Below are positions 8,388-16,583 of a stretch of DNA of 64,000 nucleotides, one piece after another. A program made the translations under genes and the position numbers. Every line of letters begins with the position of its first letter. Position 1 is the first letter of the stretch. The DNA comes from Cellulophaga baltica (GTDB taxonomy: Bacteria > Bacteroidota > Bacteroidia > Flavobacteriales > Flavobacteriaceae). The notes beneath the pieces are model-generated. The model saw nothing but the letters and a program-made list of their open reading frames with translations. It did no database searches and had not been told where the DNA came from. The stretch spans positions 124,001 through 188,000 of the forward strand of contig NZ_FNBD01000008.1 of NCBI RefSeq assembly GCF_900102165.1, given 5' to 3'.

Positions 8388-9050
8388 ATGACAAAAGCAG
8401 AAAAAATAGCGTTCACTATTCAAAAACTAAAAGAATTATACCCTACAATCCCTGTTCCATTAGATCATAAGGATCCGTACACCTTATTAATAGCAGTATT
8501 GATGTCTGCACAGAGCACCGATGTTAGAGTCAACCAGATTACTCCGTTACTCTTTGCTAAGGCAGATAATCCTTACGATATGATTAAGCTTACGGTTGAG
8601 GAGATTCGTGCTATTATTCGCCCTGTTGGTTTATCTCCTATGAAAGCTAAAGGCATTCACGGATTATCACAAATGCTGGTAGACAAATACGATGGTATCG
8701 TTCCCCAAGAATTAGAATTATTAGAAGAGTTCCCTGCCGTGGGTCATAAAACGGCTAGTGTTGTGGTATCACAAGCTTTTGGTATTCCTGCTTTCCCTGT
8801 AGATACACATATTCACAGGTTAATGTATCGATGGGGATTTACGAATGGAAAAAACGTGGTACAAACAGAAAAAGATGCCAAAAGATTATTTCCAAAAGAG
8901 ATTTGGAACGATTTACATTTACAAATTATCTGGTATGGCCGTGAATATTCACCTGCGAGAGGATGGGATTTAGAAAAAGATATTATAACCAAAACTATAG
9001 GTAGAAAATCAGTTTTAGAGGCCTATTATAAAACTAAAAAGAGCCGCTAA
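8388..9050 (+). CDS. nth: Endonuclease III-like DNA glycosylase/AP lyase lacking the Fe-S cluster
   Basis: 220 residues. The helix-hairpin-helix LEEFPAVGHKTASVV carries the catalytic Lys121, and Asp139 lies in PVDTHIHRL, matching E. coli K120/D138; both catalytic residues are present. The C-terminal C-x6-C-x2-C-x5-C loop that binds the 4Fe-4S cluster in E. coli Nth is absent. The end reads IIWYGREYSPARGWDLEKDI...TIGRKSVLEAYYKTKKSR with no Cys at all. The enzyme excises oxidised pyrimidines in base-excision repair. The stop codon lies in the loop of the downstream terminator hairpin. A decayed second copy of the 3' end lies at about 10369-10419. Confidence 0.9.
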   Translation: MTKAEKIAFTIQKLKELYPTIPVPLDHKDPYTLLIAVLMSAQSTDVRVNQITPLLFAKADNPYDMIKLTVEEIRAIIRPVGLSPMKAKGIHGLSQMLVDKYDGIVPQELELLEEFPAVGHKTASVVVSQAFGIPAFPVDTHIHRLMYRWGFTNGKNVVQTEKDAKRLFPKEIWNDLHLQIIWYGREYSPARGWDLEKDIITKTIGRKSVLEAYYKTKKSR

Positions 9051-9064
9051 TTGCGGCTCTTTTA
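9036..9064. terminator. Terminator overlapping the nth stop codon (copy A)
   Basis: GAGCCGC / GCGGCTC stem flanked by A5 and T4. The loop TAATT contains the nth TAA stop. It also ends the leftward sigma-factor transcript. Duplicated at 10405-10433. Confidence 0.8.
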
Positions 9065-9068
9065 AATT

Positions 9069-9212
9069 TTAATTTAAGTTATTCTCGAACTTAATATTAT
9101 CATATGTAATAATATCCAAAGACTTGGAATAACTCATCAGGAACTGAATAGTTTCTGGACAAGCCTTTGCAAGCTTGCACGTATTTTGATTCTCAGAGTA
9201 GATTTTTTCCAT
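9069..9212 (-). CDS. 47-residue protein downstream of sigma factor, copy A
   Basis: ATG at 9212, TAA at 9069-9071; begins MEKIYSENQNTCKLAKACPE and ends FENNLN. It lies 70 nt after the sigma-factor stop on the same strand and before the shared terminator, so it is cotranscribed. The copy at 10432-10575 has the same length and about 36 of 47 identical residues, with no frameshift. That pattern indicates real coding constraint. Cys18 and the block Q-F-L-x-x-Y-S-K-S-L-D-I-I-T-Y are shared; Cys12 is only in this copy. No known family recognised. A regulator of the adjacent sigma factor is possible but unproven. Confidence 0.6.
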   Translation of the reverse strand: MEKIYSENQNTCKLAKACPETIQFLMSYSKSLDIITYDNIKFENNLN

Positions 9213-9282
9213 ATGTTTAGTATTGTTATGTTAAGATAACGCTACCAAAAAGGAAATATTGTTTGTTTCGCTGTAAGGCTTA

Positions 9283-9864
9283 TTAATTCGTTAAAACGAT
9301 ATTGTTTTGATCAATAACCTTTCTTAGGTTAATTAATGCATAACGCATTCTTCCTAAAGCCGTATTAATGCTTACTCCTGTATTCTCTGAAATTTCTTTG
9401 AAACTCATATCCTTATAGATACGCATCATTAAAACTTCTTTTTGATCTTCTGGCAATTCCTCAATCAAGATATTTAAGTCATTGTCTATTTGATCTTTAA
9501 TCAATTGTTTTTCAATATTTAATTGATCATCACCAATAACAGAAAAGATATTAAAATCATCACTGCCTTCAAACATTGGCATTCTTTTGTTCTTTCTGAA
9601 ATGATCAATAACTAGGTTGTGTGCAATTCGCATTACCCAAGGTAAAAACTTACCTTCTTCACTATACGATCCTTTTCTAAGTGTTTTTATTACTTTAATA
9701 AAAGTATCTTGGAAAATATCTTCTGTAACATCTCTATTCAATACTTTAGAATAAATGAAGCTAGAAATTCTTTGGTTGTGGCGATTAATTAAAATCTCTA
9801 AAGCTTTCTCTTCTCCGTTGATGTAATTTTTTACTAATACTGAGTCATCAATCTGTAGTTCCAT
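9283..9864 (-). CDS. RNA polymerase ECF-like sigma factor, copy A
   Basis: 193 residues with sigma-70 region 2 (about 22-95: ALEILINRHNQRISSFIYSK, DIFQDTFIKVIK, WVMRIAHNLVIDHFRKNKR) and region 4 (about 130-185: ELPEDQKEVLMMRIYKDMSFKEIS with the helix-turn-helix ENTGVSINTALGRMRYAL). Regions 1 and 3 are missing, as in ECF sigmas. There is no adjacent anti-sigma gene; instead a 47-residue protein follows. It differs from copy B (10646-11227) at only 8 positions (D6E, N43D, V46I, M97K, I116A, N127S, E138D, Q186K by my reading), mostly outside the DNA-binding helices. Both copies probably recognise the same promoters. A long leader (about 125 nt) precedes the ATG. Confidence 0.9.
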   Translation of the reverse strand: MELQIDDSVLVKNYINGEEKALEILINRHNQRISSFIYSKVLNRDVTEDIFQDTFIKVIKTLRKGSYSEEGKFLPWVMRIAHNLVIDHFRKNKRMPMFEGSDDFNIFSVIGDDQLNIEKQLIKDQIDNDLNILIEELPEDQKEVLMMRIYKDMSFKEISENTGVSINTALGRMRYALINLRKVIDQNNIVLTN

Positions 9865-9993
9865 ACAAATTACTTTTTTATTGGTTAAAATTAGGGACCC
9901 ACCTCCTTTTCAAGAAGTGAACTTTCGTTTTGTGTGCTAAAATGTTTAAAAAAGTAATTTTGCTTTATAGGCGGTTGATTTTTAATAACATAT

Positions 9994-10001
9994 CAAATAT
10001 A
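9994..10001 (-). promoter_or_regulatory. -7 box of sigma copy A
   Basis: TATATTTG on the minus strand, about 130 nt before the start codon. The 55-bp element shared with copy B begins 13 nt upstream of it. Confidence 0.5.
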
Positions 10002-10014
10002 GAGATAAAGGTAT

Positions 10015-10069
10015 CTTTTAAAAAAAGTTTGTTGTGATATGCAATATTTTCGATGTTAAAACGTGTATT
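10015..10069. repeat. 55-bp identical element upstream of sigma genes, copy A
   Basis: Perfectly identical to 11372-11426 and in the same place relative to each sigma -7 box. The leaders between box and gene have diverged, so this block is more conserved than its surroundings and is probably a regulatory site. Confidence 0.75.
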
Positions 10070-10159
10070 GTGCGCATTGAACTGCTCATAGTATTTATTT
10101 CTGCCATATAAGTACGATCATACTTGGTGTTTTAGATGTATTTCTTAAAAAAAATCTAA
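10070..10159. pseudogene. Decayed uvrA promoter/5' end
   Basis: Aligned without gaps to 11427-11516 (promoter and first codons of uvrA), I count about 57 matches in 90, including an 11-base run TTTTAGATGTA. The uvrA -7 box and ATG are destroyed. This is a remnant left by the tandem duplication. Confidence 0.6.
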
Positions 10160-10368
10160 AATACAAGCGCATTCCTCCTCTTCTATTCTTACATAAATGA
10201 CCCATTTAAACCTTGTAGTTCATCAATAACTCACTTATATACAAACGAATATATAAAAATAAATGAGACCGAAGGAAAAAATCATGTTTAAATAAAAAAG
10301 ATGCAATTTTTTTAAACGAATGGAAAAGCCATCAGTAATTACAAATGCCAGGCAGTTGCCTAAATGAA
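10160..10368. other. Degenerate intergenic junction of the duplication
   Basis: AT-rich sequence with no open frame longer than about a dozen codons, no recognisable repeat and no hairpin terminator. It presumably holds the eroded junction between the uvrA-derived left piece and the nth-derived right piece. Confidence 0.4.
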
Positions 10369-10419
10369 GTGGGGAGAAAATGAAGAAAAAAAAGGCTGTA
10401 AATTAAAAAGAGCCGCTAA
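10369..10419 (+). pseudogene. Decayed 3' end of nth
   Basis: Reads V-G-R-K-stop-R-K-K-R-L-stop-I-K-K-S-R-stop in frame. The intact nth end is I-G-R-K-S-V-L-E-A-Y-Y-K-T-K-K-S-R-stop. GRK, KKSR and the terminator that follows are retained; there is a net loss of one codon and two internal stops. Confidence 0.6.
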
Positions 10420-10433
10420 TTGCGGCTCTTTTT
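10405..10433. terminator. Terminator, copy B
   Basis: Same GAGCCGC-TAATT-GCGGCTC hairpin as 9036-9064 with A5/T5 flanks; ends the leftward transcript of sigma copy B. Confidence 0.8.
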
Positions 10434-10575
10434 AATTTAGATTATTTTCAAATTGAATATTATTATAGGTAATGATATCTAATGATTTTGAATAATTAAT
10501 CAGGAACTGTACAGTTGCTGGACAAGCCTTTCTAGGCTTACTAACATTTTGATTTTCAGAATATATTTTTCCCAT
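10432..10575 (-). CDS. 47-residue protein downstream of sigma factor, copy B
   Basis: ATG at 10575, TAA at 10432-10434; begins MGKIYSENQNVSKPRKACPA and ends FENNLN. Same length, position and 70-nt spacing from the sigma gene as copy A. It differs at about 11 of 47 residues while staying in frame. Cys18 is kept, Cys12 is Ser. The small protein has therefore changed faster than the sigma factor (8 of 193), which may mark divergence of a specificity or regulatory function. No known family recognised. Confidence 0.6.
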   Translation of the reverse strand: MGKIYSENQNVSKPRKACPATVQFLINYSKSLDIITYNNIQFENNLN

Positions 10576-10645
10576 TTTCACAGTATTATTATGATAAGAT
10601 AACGCTACTTAAATGGAATTATTGTTTAATTATGTTGAAGACTAC

Positions 10646-11227
10646 TTAATTGGTTAAGACAATATTATTCTTGTCTATTACTTTTCTAAGGTTGATTAAT
10701 GCATAACGCATTCTCCCTAATGCGGTATTAATGCTAACTCCCGTGTTTTCTGAAATTTCTTTGAAGCTCATATCCTTATAGATACGCATCATTAAAACTT
10801 CTTTTTGGTCATCTGGCAATTCCTCAATCAATATATTTAAGTCACTGTCTATTTGATCTTTAATTAATTGCTTTTCTGCATTTAATTGATCATCACCGAT
10901 AACAGAAAAGATGTTGAAATCATCGCTACCTTCAAACTTAGGCATTCTTTTGTTCTTTCTAAAATGATCTATAACTAGGTTATGTGCAATACGCATTACC
11001 CATGGTAAAAATTTACCTTCTTCACTATACGATCCTTTTCTAAGTGTTTTTATTACTTTAATAAAAGTATCTTGAAAGATATCTTCTGTAATATCTCTAT
11101 CTAATACTTTAGAATAAATAAAGCTAGAAATTCTTTGGTTGTGGCGGTTGATTAAAATCTCTAGAGCTTTTTCTTCTCCGTTGATATAATTTTTTACTAA
11201 TACTGAATCTTCAATCTGTAGTTCCAT
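10646..11227 (-). CDS. RNA polymerase ECF-like sigma factor, copy B
   Basis: 193 residues, about 185 identical to copy A (9283-9864). It has the same region 2 (HNLVIDHFRKNKR) and region 4 helix-turn-helix (ENTGVSINTALGRMRYAL). It sits immediately divergent from intact uvrA. The order nth - sigma - uvrA around the pair suggests this copy together with uvrA, and copy A together with nth, represent the two ends of one ancestral locus. With no anti-sigma nearby, control is probably transcriptional. The identical 55-bp element upstream of both copies is the best candidate control site. Confidence 0.9.
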   Translation of the reverse strand: MELQIEDSVLVKNYINGEEKALEILINRHNQRISSFIYSKVLDRDITEDIFQDTFIKVIKTLRKGSYSEEGKFLPWVMRIAHNLVIDHFRKNKRMPKFEGSDDFNIFSVIGDDQLNAEKQLIKDQIDSDLNILIEELPDDQKEVLMMRIYKDMSFKEISENTGVSINTALGRMRYALINLRKVIDKNNIVLTN

Positions 11228-11350
11228 ACAAATTTATGTTTTATTGGTTAATATTAGAATTCTTCTCTTATTAAGGATCTGAACCTTTTTATGTGCAAAA
11301 TGTGTGTAAATTAATTTAGCGTTCTAGGCTAGTGACTTTTAATTACATTT

Positions 11351-11358
11351 CAAATGTA
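11351..11358 (-). promoter_or_regulatory. -7 box of sigma copy B
   Basis: TACATTTG on the minus strand, in the same position as TATATTTG of copy A relative to the shared 55-bp block. Confidence 0.5.
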
Positions 11359-11371
11359 GAGACAATGGGTA

Positions 11372-11426
11372 CTTTTAAAAAAAGTTTGTTGTGATATGCA
11401 ATATTTTCGATGTTAAAACGTGTATT
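11372..11426. repeat. 55-bp identical element upstream of sigma genes, copy B
   Basis: Identical to 10015-10069. Here it lies between the leftward sigma promoter and the rightward uvrA promoter, so it could influence both. Confidence 0.75.
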
Positions 11427-11450
11427 CTCGGTATTAAAGTGCTCAAATTG

Positions 11451-11458
11451 TATCTTTG
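11451..11458 (+). promoter_or_regulatory. -7 box of uvrA
   Basis: TATCTTTG, 18 nt before the uvrA ATG at 11477. It rules out the TTG at 11456 as a start. Confidence 0.6.
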
Positions 11459-11476
11459 TGCTTTATAAATACATGT

Positions 11477-14254
11477 ATGAAGAGCATTTTAGATGTAAAT
11501 CCTAAAGAGAATATTATTATTAAAGGTGCCAAGTTGCACAATCTTAAGAATATAGATGTGGTTATCCCTAGAAACAAGCTTGTTGTTATAACTGGTTTGT
11601 CTGGTTCTGGTAAATCTAGTCTAGCTTTTGACACCTTATATGCAGAGGGACAACGTAGGTATGTAGAAAGTCTTTCTTCGTATGCTCGTCAGTTTCTAGG
11701 AAAATTAGACAAGCCTAATGTTGACTATATAAAAGGTATAGCTCCTGCAATTGCTATTGAGCAAAAAGTAAACTCTACCAACCCACGTTCTACCGTAGGT
11801 ACTACTACCGAAATTTATGACTACCTAAAATTGGTCTATGCAAGAATAGGAAAAACCATCTCCCCTATTTCTGGTCTAGAAGTAAAAAAGCATACCGTGA
11901 CCGATGTTGTTAATTTTGTAAAAACATTTCCAGAAGGAACTAAATTACTTTTATTAGCTCCCATAAAAATACGCGAGGATAGAGATGCTCTTAAATCTTT
12001 ACAGATTTTTTCACAACAAGGTTATGCACGTATTAAATATAAAGGAGAAGTAATTCGTATTGATGATACGATTACAGAAATAGATAAAGAGTTTAGCCTA
12101 GTTGTAGACCGTATTATAACGAAAGATGATGAAGATTTTTTAAATCGATTGGCAAATGCTGTTGATACTGCTTTTTTTGAAGGCAAAGGAGATTGTATTA
12201 TTGAGAGCTTAACAACTGGCGAACAAACCCCTTTTAGTAATAAGTTTGAATTAGATGGCATGAAGTTCTTAGAACCAAATGTACACCTATTTAGTTTTAA
12301 TAACCCGTATGGAGCTTGCCCTACTTGTGAAGGCTACGGCGATGTTATTGGTATTGATGAAGATCTGGTAGTTCCGAATACCGCGCTATCGGTATTTGAA
12401 AATGCCGTATTTCCTTGGAGAGGTGATAGTATGGGTTGGTACCGTGATCAATTAGTAAATAGCGCTTACAAATTCGATTTTCCGATACACAAGCCATGGT
12501 TTCAACTTACCGATGAGCAAAAACAATTGGTTTGGGACGGAAATAAACATTTTACAGGAATTAGTGATTTCTTTTTAGCATTAGAAGAAAAGAGTTATAA
12601 AATTCAGAACCGCGTGATGTTATCCCGGTACCGAGGTAAAACAAGATGTACTACCTGCAAAGGAAAACGATTACGTAAAGAAACAGATTATGTTAAGGTA
12701 GATGGCAAATCTATCTCAGATTTAGTAGAACAACCTATTGAAGATCTAATCACATTTTTTGATGCGATAACATTGAATGAGACAGATAAGAAAATTGCAT
12801 CGCGTTTGTTAATTGAAATAAAAAGTAGATTAGGCTTCTTATATAAGGTAGGACTTACCTATTTAACCCTTAATAGAAAATCTAACACCTTATCTGGAGG
12901 AGAAAGTCAACGAATAAACCTAGCAACCTCTTTGGGGAGTAGTTTAGTGGGCTCTATGTACATTTTAGATGAACCTAGTATTGGACTACATCCTAAGGAT
13001 ACAGAAAATTTAATAGATGTACTAAAATCACTGCGAGATTTAGGCAATACCGTCATTGTAGTAGAACATGATGAAGATATTATGAATGCTGCCGATGAAA
13101 TTATTGATATTGGTCCCGAGGCAGGAACTCAAGGGGGCCATGTTGTAGCACATGGTACTATGAAAGATATTTTAAACTCTTCTTCGCTTACTGCTGGTTA
13201 CCTTAATGGTACTTTAGAAATAAAAGTTCCAGAGAAAAGAAGAACTTCAAAAAACTATATAGAGATTATTGGTGCCCGAGAAAATAACCTTAAAAATATA
13301 GATGTCACTTTTCCTTTAAACATGCTGACCGTAATTACCGGAGTATCTGGAAGTGGAAAAAGTACTTTGATTAAAAAAATATTGTATCCTATTATATTAA
13401 AGGAGATAGGTGGCTATGGTGAAAAAGCCGGACAGTTTACCGCTGTAAAAGGGAAATACAGCGAAATAAAGCATGTAGAGTTCGTAGATCAAAACCCTAT
13501 TGGTAGGTCTTCACGCTCTAACCCCGTCACCTATATAAAAGCTTATGATGATATCCGTGCATTATATGCAGCACAAAAACTAAGTAAACTTAGAAATTAT
13601 CAAACAAAACATTTTTCATTTAATGTAGATGGTGGCCGCTGTGAAAAATGTAAAGGTGAGGGTGAAATTACGGTAGAGATGCAATTCATGGCGGATGTTC
13701 ATTTAGAATGCGATACCTGTAAAGGAAAACGTTTTAAGAAAGAAGTACTTGAAGTAAAATTTGAAGATGCCAATATTGATGATGTCCTAAACATGACTAT
13801 TGATGATGCTCTGGCATTCTTTGAAAAACATCAACAAACAAAAATATACAGAAAACTAAAACCTTTGCAAGATGTTGGTTTAGGGTATGTAACCTTAGGG
13901 CAATCTTCATCTACCTTATCTGGAGGAGAAGCACAACGAATTAAACTAGCCTCTTTCTTAGTAAAAGGTACTACCAAAGAAAAAGCACTCTTTATTTTTG
14001 ATGAACCTACCACAGGGCTTCATTTTCATGATATCAAGAAATTATTAAAATCGTTTAATGCATTAATTGATAAAGGACATTCTATTGTGGTTATTGAGCA
14101 TAATATTGATTTAATCAAGTGTGCCGACTATATAATAGACCTAGGATTGGAAGGTGGTAGTAAAGGAGGAGCACTAATTGCTGCCGGTACCCCTGAAGAA
14201 ATTGCAAAGAATAAAATCTCATATACTGCTCCATATTTAAAAGATAAATTATAA
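11477..14254 (+). CDS. uvrA: Excinuclease ABC subunit UvrA
   Basis: 925 residues (E. coli 940). There are two ABC modules: Walker [10 protein letters not shown] near the N-terminus and [10 protein letters not shown] in the second half; signatures [13 protein letters not shown] and [13 protein letters not shown]; Walker B followed by EPSIGLH and EPTTGLH. Zinc fingers of the C-x2-C type occur in [19 protein letters not shown] and in [16 protein letters not shown]. UvrA is the damage-recognition ATPase of nucleotide-excision repair, working with UvrB. The reading frame continues to a TTG at 11456, but this lies inside the promoter, so the ATG at 11477 ([12 protein letters not shown]) is taken. 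A decayed copy of its 5' end lies at 10070-10159. Confidence 0.95.
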   Translation: MKSILDVNPKENIIIKGAKLHNLKNIDVVIPRNKLVVITGLSGSGKSSLAFDTLYAEGQRRYVESLSSYARQFLGKLDKPNVDYIKGIAPAIAIEQKVNSTNPRSTVGTTTEIYDYLKLVYARIGKTISPISGLEVKKHTVTDVVNFVKTFPEGTKLLLLAPIKIREDRDALKSLQIFSQQGYARIKYKGEVIRIDDTITEIDKEFSLVVDRIITKDDEDFLNRLANAVDTAFFEGKGDCIIESLTTGEQTPFSNKFELDGMKFLEPNVHLFSFNNPYGACPTCEGYGDVIGIDEDLVVPNTALSVFENAVFPWRGDSMGWYRDQLVNSAYKFDFPIHKPWFQLTDEQKQLVWDGNKHFTGISDFFLALEEKSYKIQNRVMLSRYRGKTRCTTCKGKRLRKETDYVKVDGKSISDLVEQPIEDLITFFDAITLNETDKKIASRLLIEIKSRLGFLYKVGLTYLTLNRKSNTLSGGESQRINLATSLGSSLVGSMYILDEPSIGLHPKDTENLIDVLKSLRDLGNTVIVVEHDEDIMNAADEIIDIGPEAGTQGGHVVAHGTMKDILNSSSLTAGYLNGTLEIKVPEKRRTSKNYIEIIGARENNLKNIDVTFPLNMLTVITGVSGSGKSTLIKKILYPIILKEIGGYGEKAGQFTAVKGKYSEIKHVEFVDQNPIGRSSRSNPVTYIKAYDDIRALYAAQKLSKLRNYQTKHFSFNVDGGRCEKCKGEGEITVEMQFMADVHLECDTCKGKRFKKEVLEVKFEDANIDDVLNMTIDDALAFFEKHQQTKIYRKLKPLQDVGLGYVTLGQSSSTLSGGEAQRIKLASFLVKGTTKEKALFIFDEPTTGLHFHDIKKLLKSFNALIDKGHSIVVIEHNIDLIKCADYIIDLGLEGGSKGGALIAAGTPEEIAKNKISYTAPYLKDKL

Positions 14255-14276
14255 ACTTCTTTATAAATTAGTAAAA

Positions 14277-14328
14277 GATCAGCATTTTAAATAACGTAAT
14301 GTTATGTTAATTTGCTGATTTTTTTTTA
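14277..14328 (+). terminator. Probable terminator after uvrA
   Basis: ATCAGCA / TGCTGAT stem enclosing an AT-rich secondary pairing, followed by T10. The long loop makes it weaker than others here. Confidence 0.5.
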
Positions 14329-14493
14329 CTATATTTCAAAATATAAGAATTTATATAAAATATGGTCTACAAAGAAGTGGCTAGAGAGAGTATTTGCTGG
14401 CAATAAAAAAATCCAATGCCAATAATATTTGTTGACCGTATTCGTTACTATTTTTTAAAACTTTTCAAAATAACCTAAAAAACTTACCTCAAA

Positions 14494-16392
14494 ATGAGTA
14501 AAAAAACTACATGCTTAGCTTCTTTAGCTTTTATGATTTTTTCATTTAATCTATTCGCACAAAGAGAAGCCGACAAAAAAATTACATTTGAAAATAAAAT
14601 TGAAGATTTATTCTTTCATGAATTTTCTGCAGTACCAATTATCTTAACTGATAAAACTGTTGCAGGAATAGATCCGAGTACTGGAACCAAAATTTGGGAA
14701 ATTGAAGGAGATAGATTTTCCGCCTTAGGAGGTGCTCTTCAAGAAGATAAAGAGAATTACCAAATGGTACCCTACTCACCTTATATTATAGTGGATGAAT
14801 TACTTGTAGATACAAGAGATGGAAAAATTATATTGAATAAAGAAAATAATTATAAAAGTATTACTTCTTTCAATTTAATACCAGAAATAAAATCTTATTT
14901 AATTCAATGTAAAACCGATGATAAAGAGGTGAATAAATTTTTCCTTGTAGATTTATCAGCCAATAAAACTAAATGGGAACAAGCGCTAAACCTAGATAAA
15001 AAAGGAACTATTGATAATATCAGCATCAGCAACTCCAATACTATTGCTCTTACGGTAGGTAGTAATTTGATTATTTTAAATAGTAACACGGGCGACATAG
15101 TTCTTAATGAAGAAGAAAAAATTGGAGCTATTTACCAAAATCCTCAAGGTAACACCTACTACGCCGTAGAAGCTGCAAGTGGAGGTTTAGGATCCATGAT
15201 GGGAGCTGCAATAACAATGAATGCAAATAAATTAATGGCATTAGGAGACAAGATATATGCTTTTGATGCTGCTACTGGAGAACAGAAATGGAAAAAACCC
15301 TTAAAATTGGACGAAGGTTTTTTATTCAGTGAAGAAGTTGATGGTAAAATGTTTGTTCAACATGAAAAAGGTGGGAATGTATATGATTATAGTTCTGGAG
15401 AACCTTTATGGAAGCGTGTCTTTGAAAAAAGAAAAATAAATGATATTGAAAAAAATGCCGAAGGGTATATGGTATACTACGGTTCAAGAAAAATGCAATT
15501 AGATAACAATGGAAAAGAACTTTGGAAAAAACCACAATACCAAGGAAATTCATTTTTAGAAAACTTAGCTGAAGATGATTCTTATGATGAGTTTGAATAT
15601 AAAGATGGAAGTATCATTGCAACATCATATAGAATAGCATATTACCAAAAGGATGTAAAAAAGCCTATTTGGAAAATGGCAGCAGATGAAGACACTAAAA
15701 TTGCTTACGATGCCAATGAAAAAAACTTAATTGTATTAGACGGAAAGAACTTATATATCATTAACCCAGACAAAGGGCTTACTGATGATAACAAACAAAA
15801 ATTGCAATTAAAGAAGCACAGAGATTTTAATCTAATGGAAGTGCGAGGAGATAATTACTTCTTAAGTAGCCCATGGGAATATGTAATCGTTGATAAAAAA
15901 GGAACGATTATTAAAACCAACTATTTTGAACAACCAGGAGAATCTGGAAGAAAATGGTTAAATACCCTATCTGCTGTGGGTTCCGTTGCTGGTGCTGCAT
16001 ATCAAGTATCTGGATTATATAATGCAGGTATGGGCGGTACTTCTGCCGCTGCAGAAACATTGACAGGGGTGGTTCCTCCAGGAACTGGAAGTTTTAATCA
16101 AGCCAATAAAGGTGTAAAACAGCATCAAGCAGGTTACTATGGTCAAATGGCCTCAGAAGCGCTCTACAATCCAAATAGATTAAATGCCTTTTCGGACTCT
16201 AAAGATTATGCCTTCTATTTTACTAAGGATGATTCAGGTACAAAGTATCTAGCTCAAGTAAGTAAAAACACCGGTGAAGAAGTAGATAAATTTATCTTTT
16301 TAGATAATAAACCTAATTATCATGTTGATCAAGTAGAGAAAAGAGTCTTTTATACCAATGGAAAAGAAGCTTATATTTTCGACTATAAATAA
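14494..16392 (+). CDS. Secreted PQQ-like beta-propeller protein
   Basis: 632 residues. Signal peptide MSKKTTCLASLAFMIFSFNLFAQ with cleavage after FAQ. PQQ/BamB-type blades recur: DPSTGTKIWEIEG, DAATGEQKWKKPLK, DYSSGEPLWKRVF, NNGKELWKKPQ and QKDVKKPIWKMAAD, the W-K/E end of each being the blade signature. A Gly/Ala-rich insert (about 495-540, SAVGSVAGAAYQVSG...GMGGTSAAAE) interrupts the last part. It is probably periplasmic or outer-membrane exposed; no catalytic residues point to a dehydrogenase, so a scaffold role is likelier. Monocistronic; no TAnnTTTG box was found in the 165 nt upstream. Confidence 0.75.
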   Translation: MSKKTTCLASLAFMIFSFNLFAQREADKKITFENKIEDLFFHEFSAVPIILTDKTVAGIDPSTGTKIWEIEGDRFSALGGALQEDKENYQMVPYSPYIIVDELLVDTRDGKIILNKENNYKSITSFNLIPEIKSYLIQCKTDDKEVNKFFLVDLSANKTKWEQALNLDKKGTIDNISISNSNTIALTVGSNLIILNSNTGDIVLNEEEKIGAIYQNPQGNTYYAVEAASGGLGSMMGAAITMNANKLMALGDKIYAFDAATGEQKWKKPLKLDEGFLFSEEVDGKMFVQHEKGGNVYDYSSGEPLWKRVFEKRKINDIEKNAEGYMVYYGSRKMQLDNNGKELWKKPQYQGNSFLENLAEDDSYDEFEYKDGSIIATSYRIAYYQKDVKKPIWKMAADEDTKIAYDANEKNLIVLDGKNLYIINPDKGLTDDNKQKLQLKKHRDFNLMEVRGDNYFLSSPWEYVIVDKKGTIIKTNYFEQPGESGRKWLNTLSAVGSVAGAAYQVSGLYNAGMGGTSAAAETLTGVVPPGTGSFNQANKGVKQHQAGYYGQMASEALYNPNRLNAFSDSKDYAFYFTKDDSGTKYLAQVSKNTGEEVDKFIFLDNKPNYHVDQVEKRVFYTNGKEAYIFDYK

Positions 16393-16414
16393 ATACATTT
16401 TTTAAATTGATGAA

Positions 16415-16446
16415 GGCGATGCTATTAATTTAGCATCGCCTTTTTT
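16415..16446 (+). terminator. Rho-independent terminator
   Basis: GGCGATGCTA / TAGCATCGCC perfect 10-bp stem, six-base loop, T6. Confidence 0.85.
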
Positions 16447-16486
16447 ATTTCATAGCTCATACAAAATAACTGAAACACACATAAAT

Positions 16487-16501
16487 AACTGATAATCAGT
16501 T
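16487..16501. promoter_or_regulatory. Palindromic operator-like site
   Basis: AACTGAT-A-ATCAGTT, a perfect 7-1-7 palindrome, located 11 nt upstream of the sigma-54-like -24 element of the Arg/Ser-rich protein gene. Confidence 0.35.
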
Positions 16502-16507
16502 GTGTTT

Positions 16508-16529
16508 TATTTTTGGCACGCTGTTTGTA
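16508..16529 (+). promoter_or_regulatory. Overlapping sigma-54-like and TAnnTTTG promoter
   Basis: TTGGCACG-N4-TTGTA has the GG-N10-G spacing of a sigma-54 promoter, with one mismatch (GT for GC at -12). A standard TATTTTTG box overlaps it at 16508-16515. Which one is used cannot be told from sequence. Confidence 0.4.
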
Positions 16530-16583
16530 ATGTATTAACCGAACGCAAATAGTTGCTTTCATGAATTATTAAAACCTTATATC

